In this document: positions 17,283 to 25,795 of the stretch, piece after piece
Layout of the letters: every line of letters begins with the position of its first letter
Position numbering within the stretch: position 1 is the stretch's first letter
Assembly (NCBI GenBank): GCA_963751245.1
Contig: CAVVTR010000009.1
Span: 186,001 to 250,000 of the forward strand
Length of the DNA: 64,000 bases
Origin: CAVVTR01 sp963751245
GTDB lineage: Bacteria; Acidobacteriota; Thermoanaerobaculia; Thermoanaerobaculales; Thermoanaerobaculaceae
Reading direction: 5' to 3'
Made by a program: the position numbers and the translations under genes
Notes under the pieces: generated by a model
Database searches by the model: none
What the model saw: only the letters and a program-made list of their open reading frames with translations
What the model was told of the DNA's origin: nothing

Positions 17283-18593
17283 TCAGCCCGCGGTCCCCAC
17301 GCGGGCGGCGACGCGGCGGACCTCGTCCTGGACAGCTGCCAGGTCGAGGGTACGGATGCTGCCGTCCTCGACCGTCACGGAGCCGTTGACGACGACGTGG
17401 CGGACGTCGGAAGCCCGCGCCGCGTAGGCCAGGTGCGCGAAAGGATCGAAGACCGGCGTCGCGTGGGGCGCGTCCACTCCGAAGCACACCACGTCCGCGA
17501 GCTTGCCCGGCTCGAGGGTCCCGATGCGGTCGTCCAGGCCGAGCACCCGGGCGCCGCCGAGGGTGAGCAGCTCGACCAGGGTGCGGGCGGGCAGGACGGT
17601 GGGGTCGCCGGTGATGCCCTTGTACACGAGGGCGGCGAGCTGGCCGTCGCGGAGCAGATCGAGGGTGTTGTTGGAGGCGGCGCCGTCGGTGCCGAAGCTC
17701 ACCTTGACCCCTCGGGCCAGCATCTGCGGCACCGGCGCCAGGCCGCTGGCGAGCTTGAGGTTCGAAACCGGGTTCGAGGCCACGCCCACGTCGAACTCGG
17801 CCAGCAGCTCCAGGTCGTCCTCGGACACGTGGACGCAGTGGGCCGCGACGGTGCGATCGGAGAGGATGCCCAGATCGGCGAGGTAGGCGGTCGGGGAGAC
17901 GCCCTTCTCGGCGTGGATCTTCTCGAGCTCCCAGCGCGTTTCCGCGAGGTGGATGATGAGGGGCGCCTCGAACTCCTCGGCGAGCTCGGCCTCCATGACC
18001 AGGTTGGCCGCGGAGACGGTGTAGGGGGAGTGCGGCGCCACCGCGGGGACCACCAGGGGGTGTCCGGCGAGGCTTTCGAGCATCTCGCGCTGGCGGGCGA
18101 GGGCGACGTCGGGGGTGGGGCACGCCGGCGTGGCCAGGTCGATGAGGCTCTCGGGCACGACGCCGCGCAGGCCCACCTCCTCCAGCACCTCGGTGATCCG
18201 GTCGGCGAAGAAATACATGTCGCACACGCAGGTGACGCCGGCCAGCAGGGACTCGGCGGCGGCGAGACGCGTACCGAGCCCTACGGTCTCCCGGTTCATC
18301 AGGGCCCGCTCGGCGGGCCAGATGCGCTCCTCGAGCCAGGTTTTCAGGGGCAGGTCGTCGGCGAACCCGCGCAGCAGCGTCATGGCCAGGTGCGTGTGGG
18401 TGTTCACCATCCCCGGCATGATCAGCCCGCCGTGGGCGTCGAGTACCGTCGCCGCCGTGGCGGCCACCTCCGCGGCCGGCCCCACCGCGACGATCTCGCG
18501 GCCCTTCACGGCCACCACGCCGTCGGCGATCGGCTCGCTCCCCGGCGCCATGGGCAACACCGTTCCCCCCCGGACGATCAGGTCACACTCCAC
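17283..18593 (-). CDS. Amidohydrolase, MTA/SAH deaminase family
   Basis: 436 residues, cytoplasmic. Metal and catalytic blocks of the SsnA/TrzN/MtaD group: MVNTHTHLAMTLLRG, HLAETRWE, AAHCVHVSEDD and SFGTDGAASNN. These enzymes deaminate S-methyl-5-thioadenosine, S-adenosylhomocysteine or related substrates (EC 3.5.4.28/31). The GTG at 18593 has GGAGGA 6 nt upstream. It is convergent with the PilZ gene (9 bp apart) and 27 nt downstream of the TPM gene on the same strand. Substrate within the family is inference. Confidence 0.88.
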   Translation of the reverse strand: MECDLIVRGGTVLPMAPGSEPIADGVVAVKGREIVAVGPAAEVAATAATVLDAHGGLIMPGMVNTHTHLAMTLLRGFADDLPLKTWLEERIWPAERALMNRETVGLGTRLAAAESLLAGVTCVCDMYFFADRITEVLEEVGLRGVVPESLIDLATPACPTPDVALARQREMLESLAGHPLVVPAVAPHSPYTVSAANLVMEAELAEEFEAPLIIHLAETRWELEKIHAEKGVSPTAYLADLGILSDRTVAAHCVHVSEDDLELLAEFDVGVASNPVSNLKLASGLAPVPQMLARGVKVSFGTDGAASNNTLDLLRDGQLAALVYKGITGDPTVLPARTLVELLTLGGARVLGLDDRIGTLEPGKLADVVCFGVDAPHATPVFDPFAHLAYAARASDVRHVVVNGSVTVEDGSIRTLDLAAVQDEVRRVAARVGTAG

Positions 18594-18620
18594 GTGAGTC
18601 CTCCCTCGAAGCCGCGGACC

Positions 18621-19334
18621 TCACCACGAGCCCGACGCGCCCCCGCCTCCGAACGACCCGCCGCCTCCGGAAAATCCGCCGCCGCCGAACCCCCCGCCGC
18701 CGCCGCCGAAGCCGCCTCCGAATCCACCCCAGAAGATGCCGCTGCGGCGTACGCCGCGGCGGCGGAGCCGCCCGAGGAGGAACGAGATGAAGATGAAGAA
18801 GAGGAGCGGGAACAGGGCGCCCAGCCCGCCGGAGCCGCGGCTGCGCTCCCGGGCCTGCGGCACGGGCTCCCCCTTGAAGAGCTTCTGGAGCGCTCCGGCC
18901 AGCGCGAGCACGCCGCCGCCGTAGTCGCCCCGGGCGAAGTGGGGTTTGACGAGGTCAAGAATCCGGCCGGAGAGGGCGTCGGGGATGGTGCCCTCGAGAC
19001 CGTAGCCGACCTCCAGGCGCATCCGCCGCTGAGCCAGGAAGGCGAAGAAGATGACGCCGTCGTCGAGGCCCTTGCGGCCGGCCTTCCAGCGCTCGGCGCA
19101 GCGGATGGTGAAGTCCTCCAGGGACTCGCCCTCCAGCGAGGGGAAGATCACGGCGAGCACCTGGTGGCCGGTGCGCTGCTCGATACCGGCCAGCTCCTCG
19201 TCGATGGTCCTCGCCTGGCTCGCCGGGACCACCTGGGCGAAGTCCGTGAAGTAGGTGCGCGGAGTCGGTGGAACCTCGAGGGCCGCGGCGCTCGCGGCGG
19301 CCAGGAGGAAGCAGAGGGCCAGCCTCCGGATCAT
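18621..19334 (-). CDS. TPM domain membrane protein (YgcG-like)
   Basis: 237 residues. Signal peptide (1-18), then a TPM domain (about 25-150: DFAQVVPASQARTIDEEL, GHQVLAVIFPSL, DDGVIFFAFLAQRRMRLEVGYGLE, IPDA), one membrane segment (PLLFFIFISFLLG) and a Gly-Phe/Gly-Ser repeat tail. In other bacteria TPM proteins are linked to membrane-complex assembly or photosystem repair; the role here is unknown. It lies 10 nt after the LemA gene, a common pairing. Confidence 0.88.
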   Translation of the reverse strand: MIRRLALCFLLAAASAAALEVPPTPRTYFTDFAQVVPASQARTIDEELAGIEQRTGHQVLAVIFPSLEGESLEDFTIRCAERWKAGRKGLDDGVIFFAFLAQRRMRLEVGYGLEGTIPDALSGRILDLVKPHFARGDYGGGVLALAGALQKLFKGEPVPQARERSRGSGGLGALFPLLFFIFISFLLGRLRRRGVRRSGIFWGGFGGGFGGGGGGFGGGGFSGGGGSFGGGGASGSW

Positions 19335-19344
19335 CGTCGTCTGC

Positions 19345-19935
19345 TCAGAACTTGACCGCGGGAGGCTTCTCGGCCCCCTCGGTCGCCTGGAAGTAGGGGC
19401 GCTCGTTGAACCCGAAGAGGTTGGCGATGATGACGGTGGGGAAGCGCCGCCGCGCCGTGTTGAACGCTTGGGCCGCCTCGTTGAAGCGGCGGCGCTCGAC
19501 GGCGATCCGGTTCTCGGTGCCCTCGAGCTGTACCTGGAGGTCCCGGAAGTTCTGCGTCGCCTTGAGCTCCGGGTAGCGCTCCACCACGACCATCAGGCGG
19601 GACAGTGCGGAGGAGAGGCCCTTCTGGGCCTCCTGGAAGCGTTGGAACTGCTGGGCGTCCGGCACTCCGGTGAAGTTCACCTGGCCGACCTTGGCGCGGG
19701 CCTCGACCACGGCGGTGAGGGTCTCGCGCTCGAAGTCCCGGGCGCCCTTCACCGTCTCGACCAGGTTGGGGATGAGATCGGCGCGGCGCTGGTACACGTT
19801 CTCCACCTGGCTCCACGCCGTCTTGACGCTCTCCTCGAGGGTGACGAGCCGGTTGTAGCTGGCCATCACCGACACGCCCAGGATGACGAGGACGACGACC
19901 ACCACAACGCCACAGCCCAGCATGAACCGTTTCAT
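19345..19935 (-). CDS. LemA family protein
   Basis: 196 residues: an N-terminal membrane helix (about 5-24) and a long helical bundle. Typical blocks: YNRLVTLEESVKTAWSQVEN, YQRRADLIPNLVETVKGA, YPELKATQNFRDLQVQLEGTEN (split across the conserved region), NTARRRFPTVIIANLFGF. Function unknown; LemA and TPM genes are usually neighbours, as here. GGGAGG lies 4 nt before ATG 19935. Confidence 0.93.
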   Translation of the reverse strand: MKRFMLGCGVVVVVVLVILGVSVMASYNRLVTLEESVKTAWSQVENVYQRRADLIPNLVETVKGARDFERETLTAVVEARAKVGQVNFTGVPDAQQFQRFQEAQKGLSSALSRLMVVVERYPELKATQNFRDLQVQLEGTENRIAVERRRFNEAAQAFNTARRRFPTVIIANLFGFNERPYFQATEGAEKPPAVKF

Positions 19936-19999
19936 GAAGCCTCCCGCTCCGCCGTGGTCGCCGCGACCCCGGGGGGACGGCGCGGCGGGTCATCCGATT

Positions 20000-20974
20000 C
20001 TACCGCGGCCGGCCGCCGGGTTCCGCCAGGGGAGCGGCGGAGCGAGGCCCGGAGGGCGTCCACACCGTCTCGTCCGGCCCCGGACGGCGGCGCCAGCGGC
20101 GGTGCATCCACACCCACTGCTCCGGACGGCGCCGGATGTTGGCCTCGATGCTCGCGGTGGCCCGGGCGGTGAGGAGCTTGATGTCGCGGTCCAGGTGGCC
20201 CGACGGCTCGACCTCGACCGCGGGCTCGAAGACGAGCCTCATGGCGCCGTCCGCCTGCCGGCCCGCGAAGCCCGGCACCGCGGGAACCTTCGCCCGGAGG
20301 GCCAGCAGCGCCGCGCCGGACGGGGTCCAGGCCGGCTCGCCGAAGAACTCGACGAAGCAACCCGGTACGTCGATGTCCTGGTCGATGAGGAGGCCGAGGA
20401 CCCGCTTCTTCGCCAGCGCGGCGGCGAGGCGCCGGCCCGCCGCTCCTCCGCGCAGCACGGTCTCGCCGCCGTAGCGTGCGCGGAGACGGCGCGCGACCGC
20501 GTCCAGCCTGGGGTCGTAGATCTCCCGCGCGGCCACGGTCATGGGGACGCCCAGCACGCCCAGCGCCAGGTTGAGCCACTCCCAGTTGCCGCAGTGGCCG
20601 GTGACGAGGACCGCGCCGCGTTTCTCGGCGAGGGGCGAGGTGAGGTGGTGGAGCCCCTCGATACGGGTGCGGGCGAGGATGGCGCGGGGCGAGGCTGACC
20701 ACAGCCAGGCGACCTCGCCGACCAGCTCCCCGAAGTGGCGCCGGCAGCGGCGGGCGACGTCGAGGCGCCAGGCCGGGTCACGGTCGGGAAACGCCAGCGT
20801 CAGGTGCTCGAGGGCCCGCTCGCGGTCGCCGCGGGCGAGGCGCCAGGCGCCCCGGGACAGGGCTCGCCCGGTCAACCGCAGCGTGGACAGAGGCATCACC
20901 CGGGCCGCGCCGAGAAGGCCGCGGAGCCCCAGGTAGCCGAGCTCGTGGCGCAGGGCCCGGGACGGGGATCCCAC
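20000..20974 (-). CDS. LpxL/HtrB-family lipid A biosynthesis acyltransferase
   Basis: 324 residues. Transfers a secondary acyl chain to Kdo2-lipid IVA at the inner membrane. The H(x4)E-type catalytic motif is VTGHCGNWEWLNLAL; LLIDQD and the PSGAALLALR block follow; WVWMHRRWRRRPG is the typical end of the domain. A GTG at 20974 is favoured because TGGTATCCT ends 6 nt before it and no Shine-Dalgarno is present. It is divergent from gmk, with 65 bp between the two starts. Which acyl chain and position are not readable. Confidence 0.88.
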   Translation of the reverse strand: MGSPSRALRHELGYLGLRGLLGAARVMPLSTLRLTGRALSRGAWRLARGDRERALEHLTLAFPDRDPAWRLDVARRCRRHFGELVGEVAWLWSASPRAILARTRIEGLHHLTSPLAEKRGAVLVTGHCGNWEWLNLALGVLGVPMTVAAREIYDPRLDAVARRLRARYGGETVLRGGAAGRRLAAALAKKRVLGLLIDQDIDVPGCFVEFFGEPAWTPSGAALLALRAKVPAVPGFAGRQADGAMRLVFEPAVEVEPSGHLDRDIKLLTARATASIEANIRRRPEQWVWMHRRWRRRPGPDETVWTPSGPRSAAPLAEPGGRPR

Positions 20975-20980
20975 CCGCGG

Positions 20981-20989
20981 AGGATACCA
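20981..20989 (-). promoter_or_regulatory. Extended -10 of lpxL-like gene, leaderless configuration
   Basis: TGG plus TATCCT on the minus strand, 6 nt, GTG 20974. Same nonamer as at 1504-1512. Confidence 0.55.
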
Positions 20990-21014
20990 GTCCGCGCCGG
21001 CGGCGCCGACGGGG

Positions 21015-21020
21015 TATGAT
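21015..21020 (+). promoter_or_regulatory. -10 box (TATGAT) of gmk
   Basis: TATGAT overlaps the upstream in-frame ATG of gmk. If it is the -10, transcription starts near 21027 and that ATG cannot be used, which supports the GTG at 21040. Confidence 0.45.
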
Positions 21021-21039
21021 CCCGCCCTGGGAGGCAGGC

Positions 21040-21687
21040 GTGAGCACCACGCACGGGGAGCTCTTCATCGTGTCATCACCCTCCGGGGGCGGTAAGACGA
21101 CGCTCATCCGGCGGGTCATGGCGGAGCTGGAAAAGGAGGGCCGGCAGGCCCACTTCTCGGTGTCGCACACGACCAGGCCGCCGCGGCCCGGCGAGCGGGC
21201 CGGAGTCGACTATCACTTCGTTGGCCGCCCGACGTTCCACCGGATGGTGGAGCAGCGCCAGTTCCTCGAGTACGCGGAGGTCCACGGCAACCTCTACGGC
21301 ACCTCGCGCGGCGAGGTGGAGCGCCACCTGGCCGCCGGCGTCGACGTCTTCCTCGACATCGACGTCCAGGGCGCCCGGCAGGTGCGGGCCAGCGTCGACG
21401 ATGCGGTGAAGATCTTCATCGCTCCGCCGGGCTACGAGGAGCTCCGCCGCCGTCTGGAGGCGAGGCGCCAGGACGACGAGGCAACCATCGCCCTGCGGCT
21501 CCGCAACGCCCTCAAGGAGATGCGGGAGTACGCTGACTACGACTGTGTTATCATCAACGACTGCCTCGAGGAGGCGGTCCGCGCTCTCGCGAGCGTGGTC
21601 GCGGCCACGAGGCTACGACCACAGCGCATGCGCGACCGTGTCGCCCGGATCCTCGAGGACTTCGAGCGAGCGGTCAAGGAGGAGTAA
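21040..21687 (+). CDS. gmk: Guanylate kinase
   Basis: 215 residues from the chosen GTG. Phosphorylates GMP to GDP with ATP. P-loop SSPSGGGKTTL near the N-terminus, SVSHTTRPPRPGE with GMP-binding residues, DYHFVGRPTFHRMVEQ, and LDIDVQGARQVR are all normal. GGGAGG (21029-21034) lies 5 nt before GTG 21040; an ATG at 21016 would add eight residues but lies inside a likely -10 box. Its TAA shares one base with the rpoZ ATG. The gmk-rpoZ-coaBC order is widely conserved. Confidence 0.94.
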   Translation: MSTTHGELFIVSSPSGGGKTTLIRRVMAELEKEGRQAHFSVSHTTRPPRPGERAGVDYHFVGRPTFHRMVEQRQFLEYAEVHGNLYGTSRGEVERHLAAGVDVFLDIDVQGARQVRASVDDAVKIFIAPPGYEELRRRLEARRQDDEATIALRLRNALKEMREYADYDCVIINDCLEEAVRALASVVAATRLRPQRMRDRVARILEDFERAVKEE

Positions 21688-22130
21688 TGCAGAAGCTGCC
21701 CGATGGTGTGGAGAGCACCTTCAGGTACATTCTCATCGCGTCCAAGCGGGCCGAGCAGCTGATCAGCGGCGCCCGGCCCCGTCTCACGTCCCGTCACGTC
21801 AAGCCGACCACCATCGCCCTCGCCGAGCTGGGCGAAGGCATGGTGCCGTGGGAGCTTCTCACCGCCGAGGAGTACGAGCAGCGGCGGGAGCAGGAGCTGG
21901 TCGCCGCCGAGGCGGAGGAGCAGGAGGCCGTTGTGCTGCCGACGGCCCGTCCGGAGCTCCCGCCGGTGGAGGCCGTCGACGTCGTGGAGCCCGAGGTGGA
22001 GGCGGCCGAAGAGGACGCCGACGATTTCGGCGACGACCTCGACGATGCGGAGTTCACCGAGGAGCTCGAAGACGAGGAGGGGGAGGCCGACGCCGGCGAG
22101 AACGTCCTGGAGGGAACCGAGGAGGAGTAG
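21687..22130 (+). CDS. rpoZ: RNA polymerase omega subunit with long acidic C-terminal extension
   Basis: 147 residues. The first 65 or so are a standard omega: SKRAEQLISGARPRL and KPTTIALAELGEGM fit the helices that clamp the beta-prime C-terminus. The rest, about 80 residues, is Glu/Asp-rich (AEAEEQEAVV, EDADDFGDDLDD, ELEDEEGEAD) and probably disordered, making it well over the usual 70-90 residues. It is coupled to gmk by a 1-nt overlap and followed by coaBC after 3 nt. Confidence 0.9.
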   Translation: MQKLPDGVESTFRYILIASKRAEQLISGARPRLTSRHVKPTTIALAELGEGMVPWELLTAEEYEQRREQELVAAEAEEQEAVVLPTARPELPPVEAVDVVEPEVEAAEEDADDFGDDLDDAEFTEELEDEEGEADAGENVLEGTEEE

Positions 22131-22133
22131 GCC

Positions 22134-23330
22134 GTGCGTGGCCGCGTCGTCCTCGGTGTTTCGGGCGGAATCGCGGCGTTCCGCGCCGTGGAGGTGCTGC
22201 GAGGCCTGGTCAAGGCCGGCTGCTCCGTCCACCCCATCCTGACCCGCAACGCGGCCCGGTTCGTGACTCCGAGGACGTTCGCCGTGCTGGCCGGCGAGGA
22301 GGCCCAGGTCTCGCTGTGGCGCGACGGCGCCCGCCCGGGCATCGACCACATCGAGCTTGCGCGCGGCGCCGACCTGCTGCTGGTCGCGCCCGCCACCGCC
22401 AACGTGCTCGCCAAGCTGGCCGGTGGGATCGCCGACGACGCCCTCACCACCTACGCGCTGGCCCACCGTCGCGCGGTGCTCGTGGCGCCGGCGATGAACA
22501 CGTTCATGTGGCGCCACCCCGCCACGCAGGCTGCGCTGGCGCAGCTCCGCTCCCGGGGGACGGCGGTGGTCGAGCCCGATGCCGGACTGCTGGCCTGCGG
22601 CGACGTCGGCGAGGGGCGGCTGCCCCCGGTCGAGACGATCCTCCACGCGGCGCTCGCGGCCCTGCCGCCGCGGGGTCCGTTGGCAGGGCTGAGGGTGCTG
22701 GTCACCGCGGGTCCCACCCGGGAGCCGCTGGACGCCGTCCGCGTGCTCACCAACCGCTCGTCGGGGAGGATGGGGTGCGCGGTGGCCGCCGGGGCTGCGG
22801 CGCTGGGCGCCACCGTCACGGTCCTCGCCGGCCCCGGCGTGGTGCCGCCGCCAGGGGTCTCCTCGACGCGCTTCGAGACGGCGGCGGACCTCCAGCGGGC
22901 GCTGGCCCGCCACGCTCCCGAGGCGGACGTCGTCTGGCACGCCGCGGCGGTGGCCGACTTCCGGCCGGCGCGGGTGGCCGCAGGCAAGCTGGACCGGCGC
23001 GACGGCGGCCTGGCCCTGGAGCTGGAGCCGGTTCCCGACCTCGCGGCGGGGATGCCCCGACGCGGACGCCGCCCGTACCTGGTCATCTTCGCGGCCGAGA
23101 CGAGCGACCGTCTCGCCGCGCGGGCCGAGCGCAAGCTGGCCGAAAAGGGGGCCGACGCGGTGGTGGCGAACCCCATCGACGAGCCCGGCCTGGGCATGGA
23201 GGCGGGCCGCAACCGCGCCCTGCTCCTCACTCGCTCCGGGCTGCGCCGCAGCTTCGAACCCCAGGACAAGGGCGCCCTGGCCCGCGAGCTCGTTTTGGCC
23301 CTGGCCGGCGAGGTCCTGGCGACGTCGTGA
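22134..23330 (+). CDS. coaBC: Bifunctional phosphopantothenoylcysteine decarboxylase/synthetase
   Basis: 398 residues; makes 4-phosphopantetheine for coenzyme A. CoaC part (1-175): GVSGGIAAFRAVEVLRGL flavin site, catalytic His in GIDHIELARG, PAMNTFMW, and GLLACGDVGEGRL (substrate-clamp Cys). CoaB part (about 185-398): TAGPTREPLDAVRVLTNRSSG, WHAAAVADFRP. A GTG start at 22134 follows GGAGGAG by 7 nt. Its stop overlaps the next GTG (GTGA). Confidence 0.94.
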   Translation: MRGRVVLGVSGGIAAFRAVEVLRGLVKAGCSVHPILTRNAARFVTPRTFAVLAGEEAQVSLWRDGARPGIDHIELARGADLLLVAPATANVLAKLAGGIADDALTTYALAHRRAVLVAPAMNTFMWRHPATQAALAQLRSRGTAVVEPDAGLLACGDVGEGRLPPVETILHAALAALPPRGPLAGLRVLVTAGPTREPLDAVRVLTNRSSGRMGCAVAAGAAALGATVTVLAGPGVVPPPGVSSTRFETAADLQRALARHAPEADVVWHAAAVADFRPARVAAGKLDRRDGGLALELEPVPDLAAGMPRRGRRPYLVIFAAETSDRLAARAERKLAEKGADAVVANPIDEPGLGMEAGRNRALLLTRSGLRRSFEPQDKGALARELVLALAGEVLATS

Positions 23331-24022
23331 CCGCAAGCCGCCACGACCTGCTGGCCTACCTGGAGGACTTCGGGTGGTGCGACGTGGACCGCGGACAGCC
23401 CGCGCCGCCGCCGGCTCCGGGGAGCACCGGTGGCGTCGGGGCGGCGGCCGGGACGGACGAGCCCCTCGCCGCATCGTCGCTGGAGGCCATGGCCGCGGCC
23501 CTCGCCGGGTGCCAGCGATGCCGGCTCGCGAAGGAGCGGACGCAGGTGGTGTTCGGCGTGGGCAGTCCCACGGCGCGCGTCATGTTCGTGGGCGAGGGCC
23601 CGGGGCGCGACGAGGACCGGCAGGGCGAGCCCTTCGTCGGCCGGGCCGGCCAGCTGCTCAACGCCATGCTGTCCGCCCTGGAGTTGCGGCGCGAGGACGT
23701 TTACATCGCCAACGTCGTGAAGTGCCGGCCGCCGGGCAACCGCGACCCGGAAGTGGACGAGGCGGCGACGTGCCTGCCGTTCCTGCGGCGGCAGGCCGAG
23801 CTGGTCGCACCCGAGGTGGTGGTCACCCTCGGGCGGATCGCGGCGCGCTATCTCCTGGGAACGACCGCTCCCATCTCCAGCTACCGGGGCCGCTGGCAGT
23901 CCTGGGAGGGACGGGACGTGCTCCCGACGTTCCACCCCGCCTACCTCCTCCGCAACCCCGCGGCAAAGGCTCAGGCCTGGGTCGACCTGAAGGCGCTGCG
24001 CCGTCGCCTGAACGGCGCGTGA
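23327..24022 (+). CDS. Uracil-DNA glycosylase, family 4/5 (4Fe-4S)
   Basis: 231 residues. Removes uracil from DNA. Four iron-sulfur cysteines: CQRC near residues 63-66, one in VVKCRPPGNRDP and one in EAATCLPFL. Motif A is GEGPGRDEDRQGEPFVGRAGQLL (active-site region) and motif B TFHPAYLLRNP. An extra N-terminal 55 residues is Pro/Ala/Gly-rich. GTG start overlaps the coaBC stop by 4 nt. Family 4 versus a related subgroup is not certain. Confidence 0.9.
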   Translation: MTASRHDLLAYLEDFGWCDVDRGQPAPPPAPGSTGGVGAAAGTDEPLAASSLEAMAAALAGCQRCRLAKERTQVVFGVGSPTARVMFVGEGPGRDEDRQGEPFVGRAGQLLNAMLSALELRREDVYIANVVKCRPPGNRDPEVDEAATCLPFLRRQAELVAPEVVVTLGRIAARYLLGTTAPISSYRGRWQSWEGRDVLPTFHPAYLLRNPAAKAQAWVDLKALRRRLNGA

Positions 24023-24061
24023 CCGGCGCCGGCGCACGCCGCCCGCACAGGCTGCCGGCGG

Positions 24062-24070
24062 TGTTATAGT
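24062..24070 (+). promoter_or_regulatory. Extended -10 (TGTTATAGT) of HD-GYP gene
   Basis: TGT plus TATAGT (5 of 6 match to TATAAT), then 12 nt, then ATG 24083; the leader would be only about 5 nt. No Shine-Dalgarno is present. Confidence 0.55.
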
Positions 24071-24082
24071 CAAACGCGAATC

Positions 24083-25795
24083 ATGCGTACGGCTTGGCCA
24101 TTCTCGAGGTCGTTGCTCTACCCTCTGACCGCCATCCTGGTGGCGCTCGCTGTACTTCCGGTGGCCCTGGTGGGGTACGGGTTCGTCTCCTCCAACCGGG
24201 ATCAGGTCTCCACCCTCGAGAAGCAGTACCTGACGCGCCAGGCCGTGGGAATGGCCCGGGAGCTCCACCTCGTGTTCCTGGACAGCATCGGCAGGATCGA
24301 CACCGTCGCCCGGGCGCTGCGGCCCGCCGCCGGCGGGCGCATCGAGCTGGACACGGCCTCGGCGATCCTCACGGAGGTTGCCCGCTCAAACTCCAACATT
24401 CTCCTGATCCGGCTGCTGGACTCCCGCGGGGAAGGGCCCTACGTGCAGGGAAGGCAGCTGTCGCCGCGGGCCGAGAACGCTCTCGACCAGGTGCTGGGAG
24501 AGGCGTTCGCCGCCAACCTCCGCGGCCGCGCCGTGCGCCGGGACGTCTACAGGATCCCGGGCCAGTCGCCCGTGGCCCTCGTCTCGCTGCCCCTGACGGC
24601 CCGCAACGGGACCGTGCTGGGCGCCCTGCAGGGCGTGGTCTCCCTTGAGTGGGTGGCGTCCCGGGTGGCCGAGGAGAGCAGCCGGGGGATGACGGTGGAC
24701 GTCGTGGGCTCCAACGGCGAGGTGCTCTTCTCCAGCGAGCGCCAGCGCGTCGGGGTGTCCGCCCGGGTGAACCCCCTGGTGAGCCAGTTCCTGCAGGCCC
24801 CGGTGCGGCTCACCAAGACCTACCGGGACCCCCTGCTGCCGCGACAGGACGAGGTGCTGGGCTCCCTGTGCCCCGTGGAGGGCCCCTCCTGGGCGGTGAT
24901 CGCGGCCCGGGACGTGCGCGTGGCCTTCGCCGGCGTCCGCCTCATGGCGGAGCGCACGGCGGTGCTGTCGGCGGTCGCGGGCCTGCTCGCCATGGGGGCC
25001 GGCGTGCTGCTGGCGAGGCGCATCACGCTGCCGCTTCGCCATCTCGCCGGCGTCACCGCCGCCGTCGCCGCGGGGGACTTCGCGCGCCGCGTGCCGGTCA
25101 CCTCCAGGAACGAGATGGGGCAGCTCGCCGGCAACTTCAACGTCATGGCGGAGGAGATCGAGGAGTACGTGACCTCGCTGCGGCAGGCGCTGCGGGAGAA
25201 CCAGCAGCTCCTTGTCGACTCCATCCGCGCCCTCGCGGCGGCCATCGACGCCAAGAGCCCCTACACCCGCGGCCACTCGGAGCGGGTCAGCCAGTACGCG
25301 GTGACCGTGGCCAACACCTACGGCATCTCCCCGGAGGACGTCAAGCGCCTCGAGATCGCCGCCCTCCTCCACGACATCGGCAAGATCGGGATCGAGGACG
25401 CCATCCTGCAGAAGCCCGGCAAGCTCACCGCCGCGGAGTACGCCCGGATGCAGGACCACCCCCTGATGGGGTCCTCCATCGTCAGCTCGATCAGGAACCT
25501 GCGTGATATGCTTCCGGGCATCCGCTCCCACCACGAGAACTGGGCGGGGGGTGGTTACCCGGACGGTCTGAAGGGAGAGGACATCCCGGTCATCGCGCGG
25601 ATCATCGCCGCCGCGGACGTGTTCGACGCCATGACGACGAACCGCCCCTACCAGCAGGCGATGAGCCTGGACATCGTGTTCCAGCGCATGCGTGAGATGG
25701 CCGGTGGCAAGCTGGAACCCGCCGTCGTGGACGCGTTCTTCGCGGCCGTCAGGGCCGGCGAGCTCGTGCCGCTGGGCAGGGTGGAGGTGGCGTGA
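24083..25795 (+). CDS. Membrane HD-GYP c-di-GMP phosphodiesterase with HAMP domain
   Basis: 570 residues. First membrane helix about 12-32, an extracytoplasmic sensor (about 35-290, Cache-like in layout), second helix about 293-313, HAMP (LPLRHLAGVTAAVAAGDFARR to EMGQLAGNFNVMAEEI) and an HD-GYP domain (about 385-560). Catalytic set complete: HSERVSQYA, HDIGKIG (His430, Asp431), DHPLMGS, RSHHENWAGGGYPDGLKGE and AADVFDAMTTNRPY. Predicted to degrade c-di-GMP in response to a periplasmic signal. Its TGA overlaps the GTG of the TPR lipoprotein gene by 4 nt. Confidence 0.93.
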   Translation: MRTAWPFSRSLLYPLTAILVALAVLPVALVGYGFVSSNRDQVSTLEKQYLTRQAVGMARELHLVFLDSIGRIDTVARALRPAAGGRIELDTASAILTEVARSNSNILLIRLLDSRGEGPYVQGRQLSPRAENALDQVLGEAFAANLRGRAVRRDVYRIPGQSPVALVSLPLTARNGTVLGALQGVVSLEWVASRVAEESSRGMTVDVVGSNGEVLFSSERQRVGVSARVNPLVSQFLQAPVRLTKTYRDPLLPRQDEVLGSLCPVEGPSWAVIAARDVRVAFAGVRLMAERTAVLSAVAGLLAMGAGVLLARRITLPLRHLAGVTAAVAAGDFARRVPVTSRNEMGQLAGNFNVMAEEIEEYVTSLRQALRENQQLLVDSIRALAAAIDAKSPYTRGHSERVSQYAVTVANTYGISPEDVKRLEIAALLHDIGKIGIEDAILQKPGKLTAAEYARMQDHPLMGSSIVSSIRNLRDMLPGIRSHHENWAGGGYPDGLKGEDIPVIARIIAAADVFDAMTTNRPYQQAMSLDIVFQRMREMAGGKLEPAVVDAFFAAVRAGELVPLGRVEVA

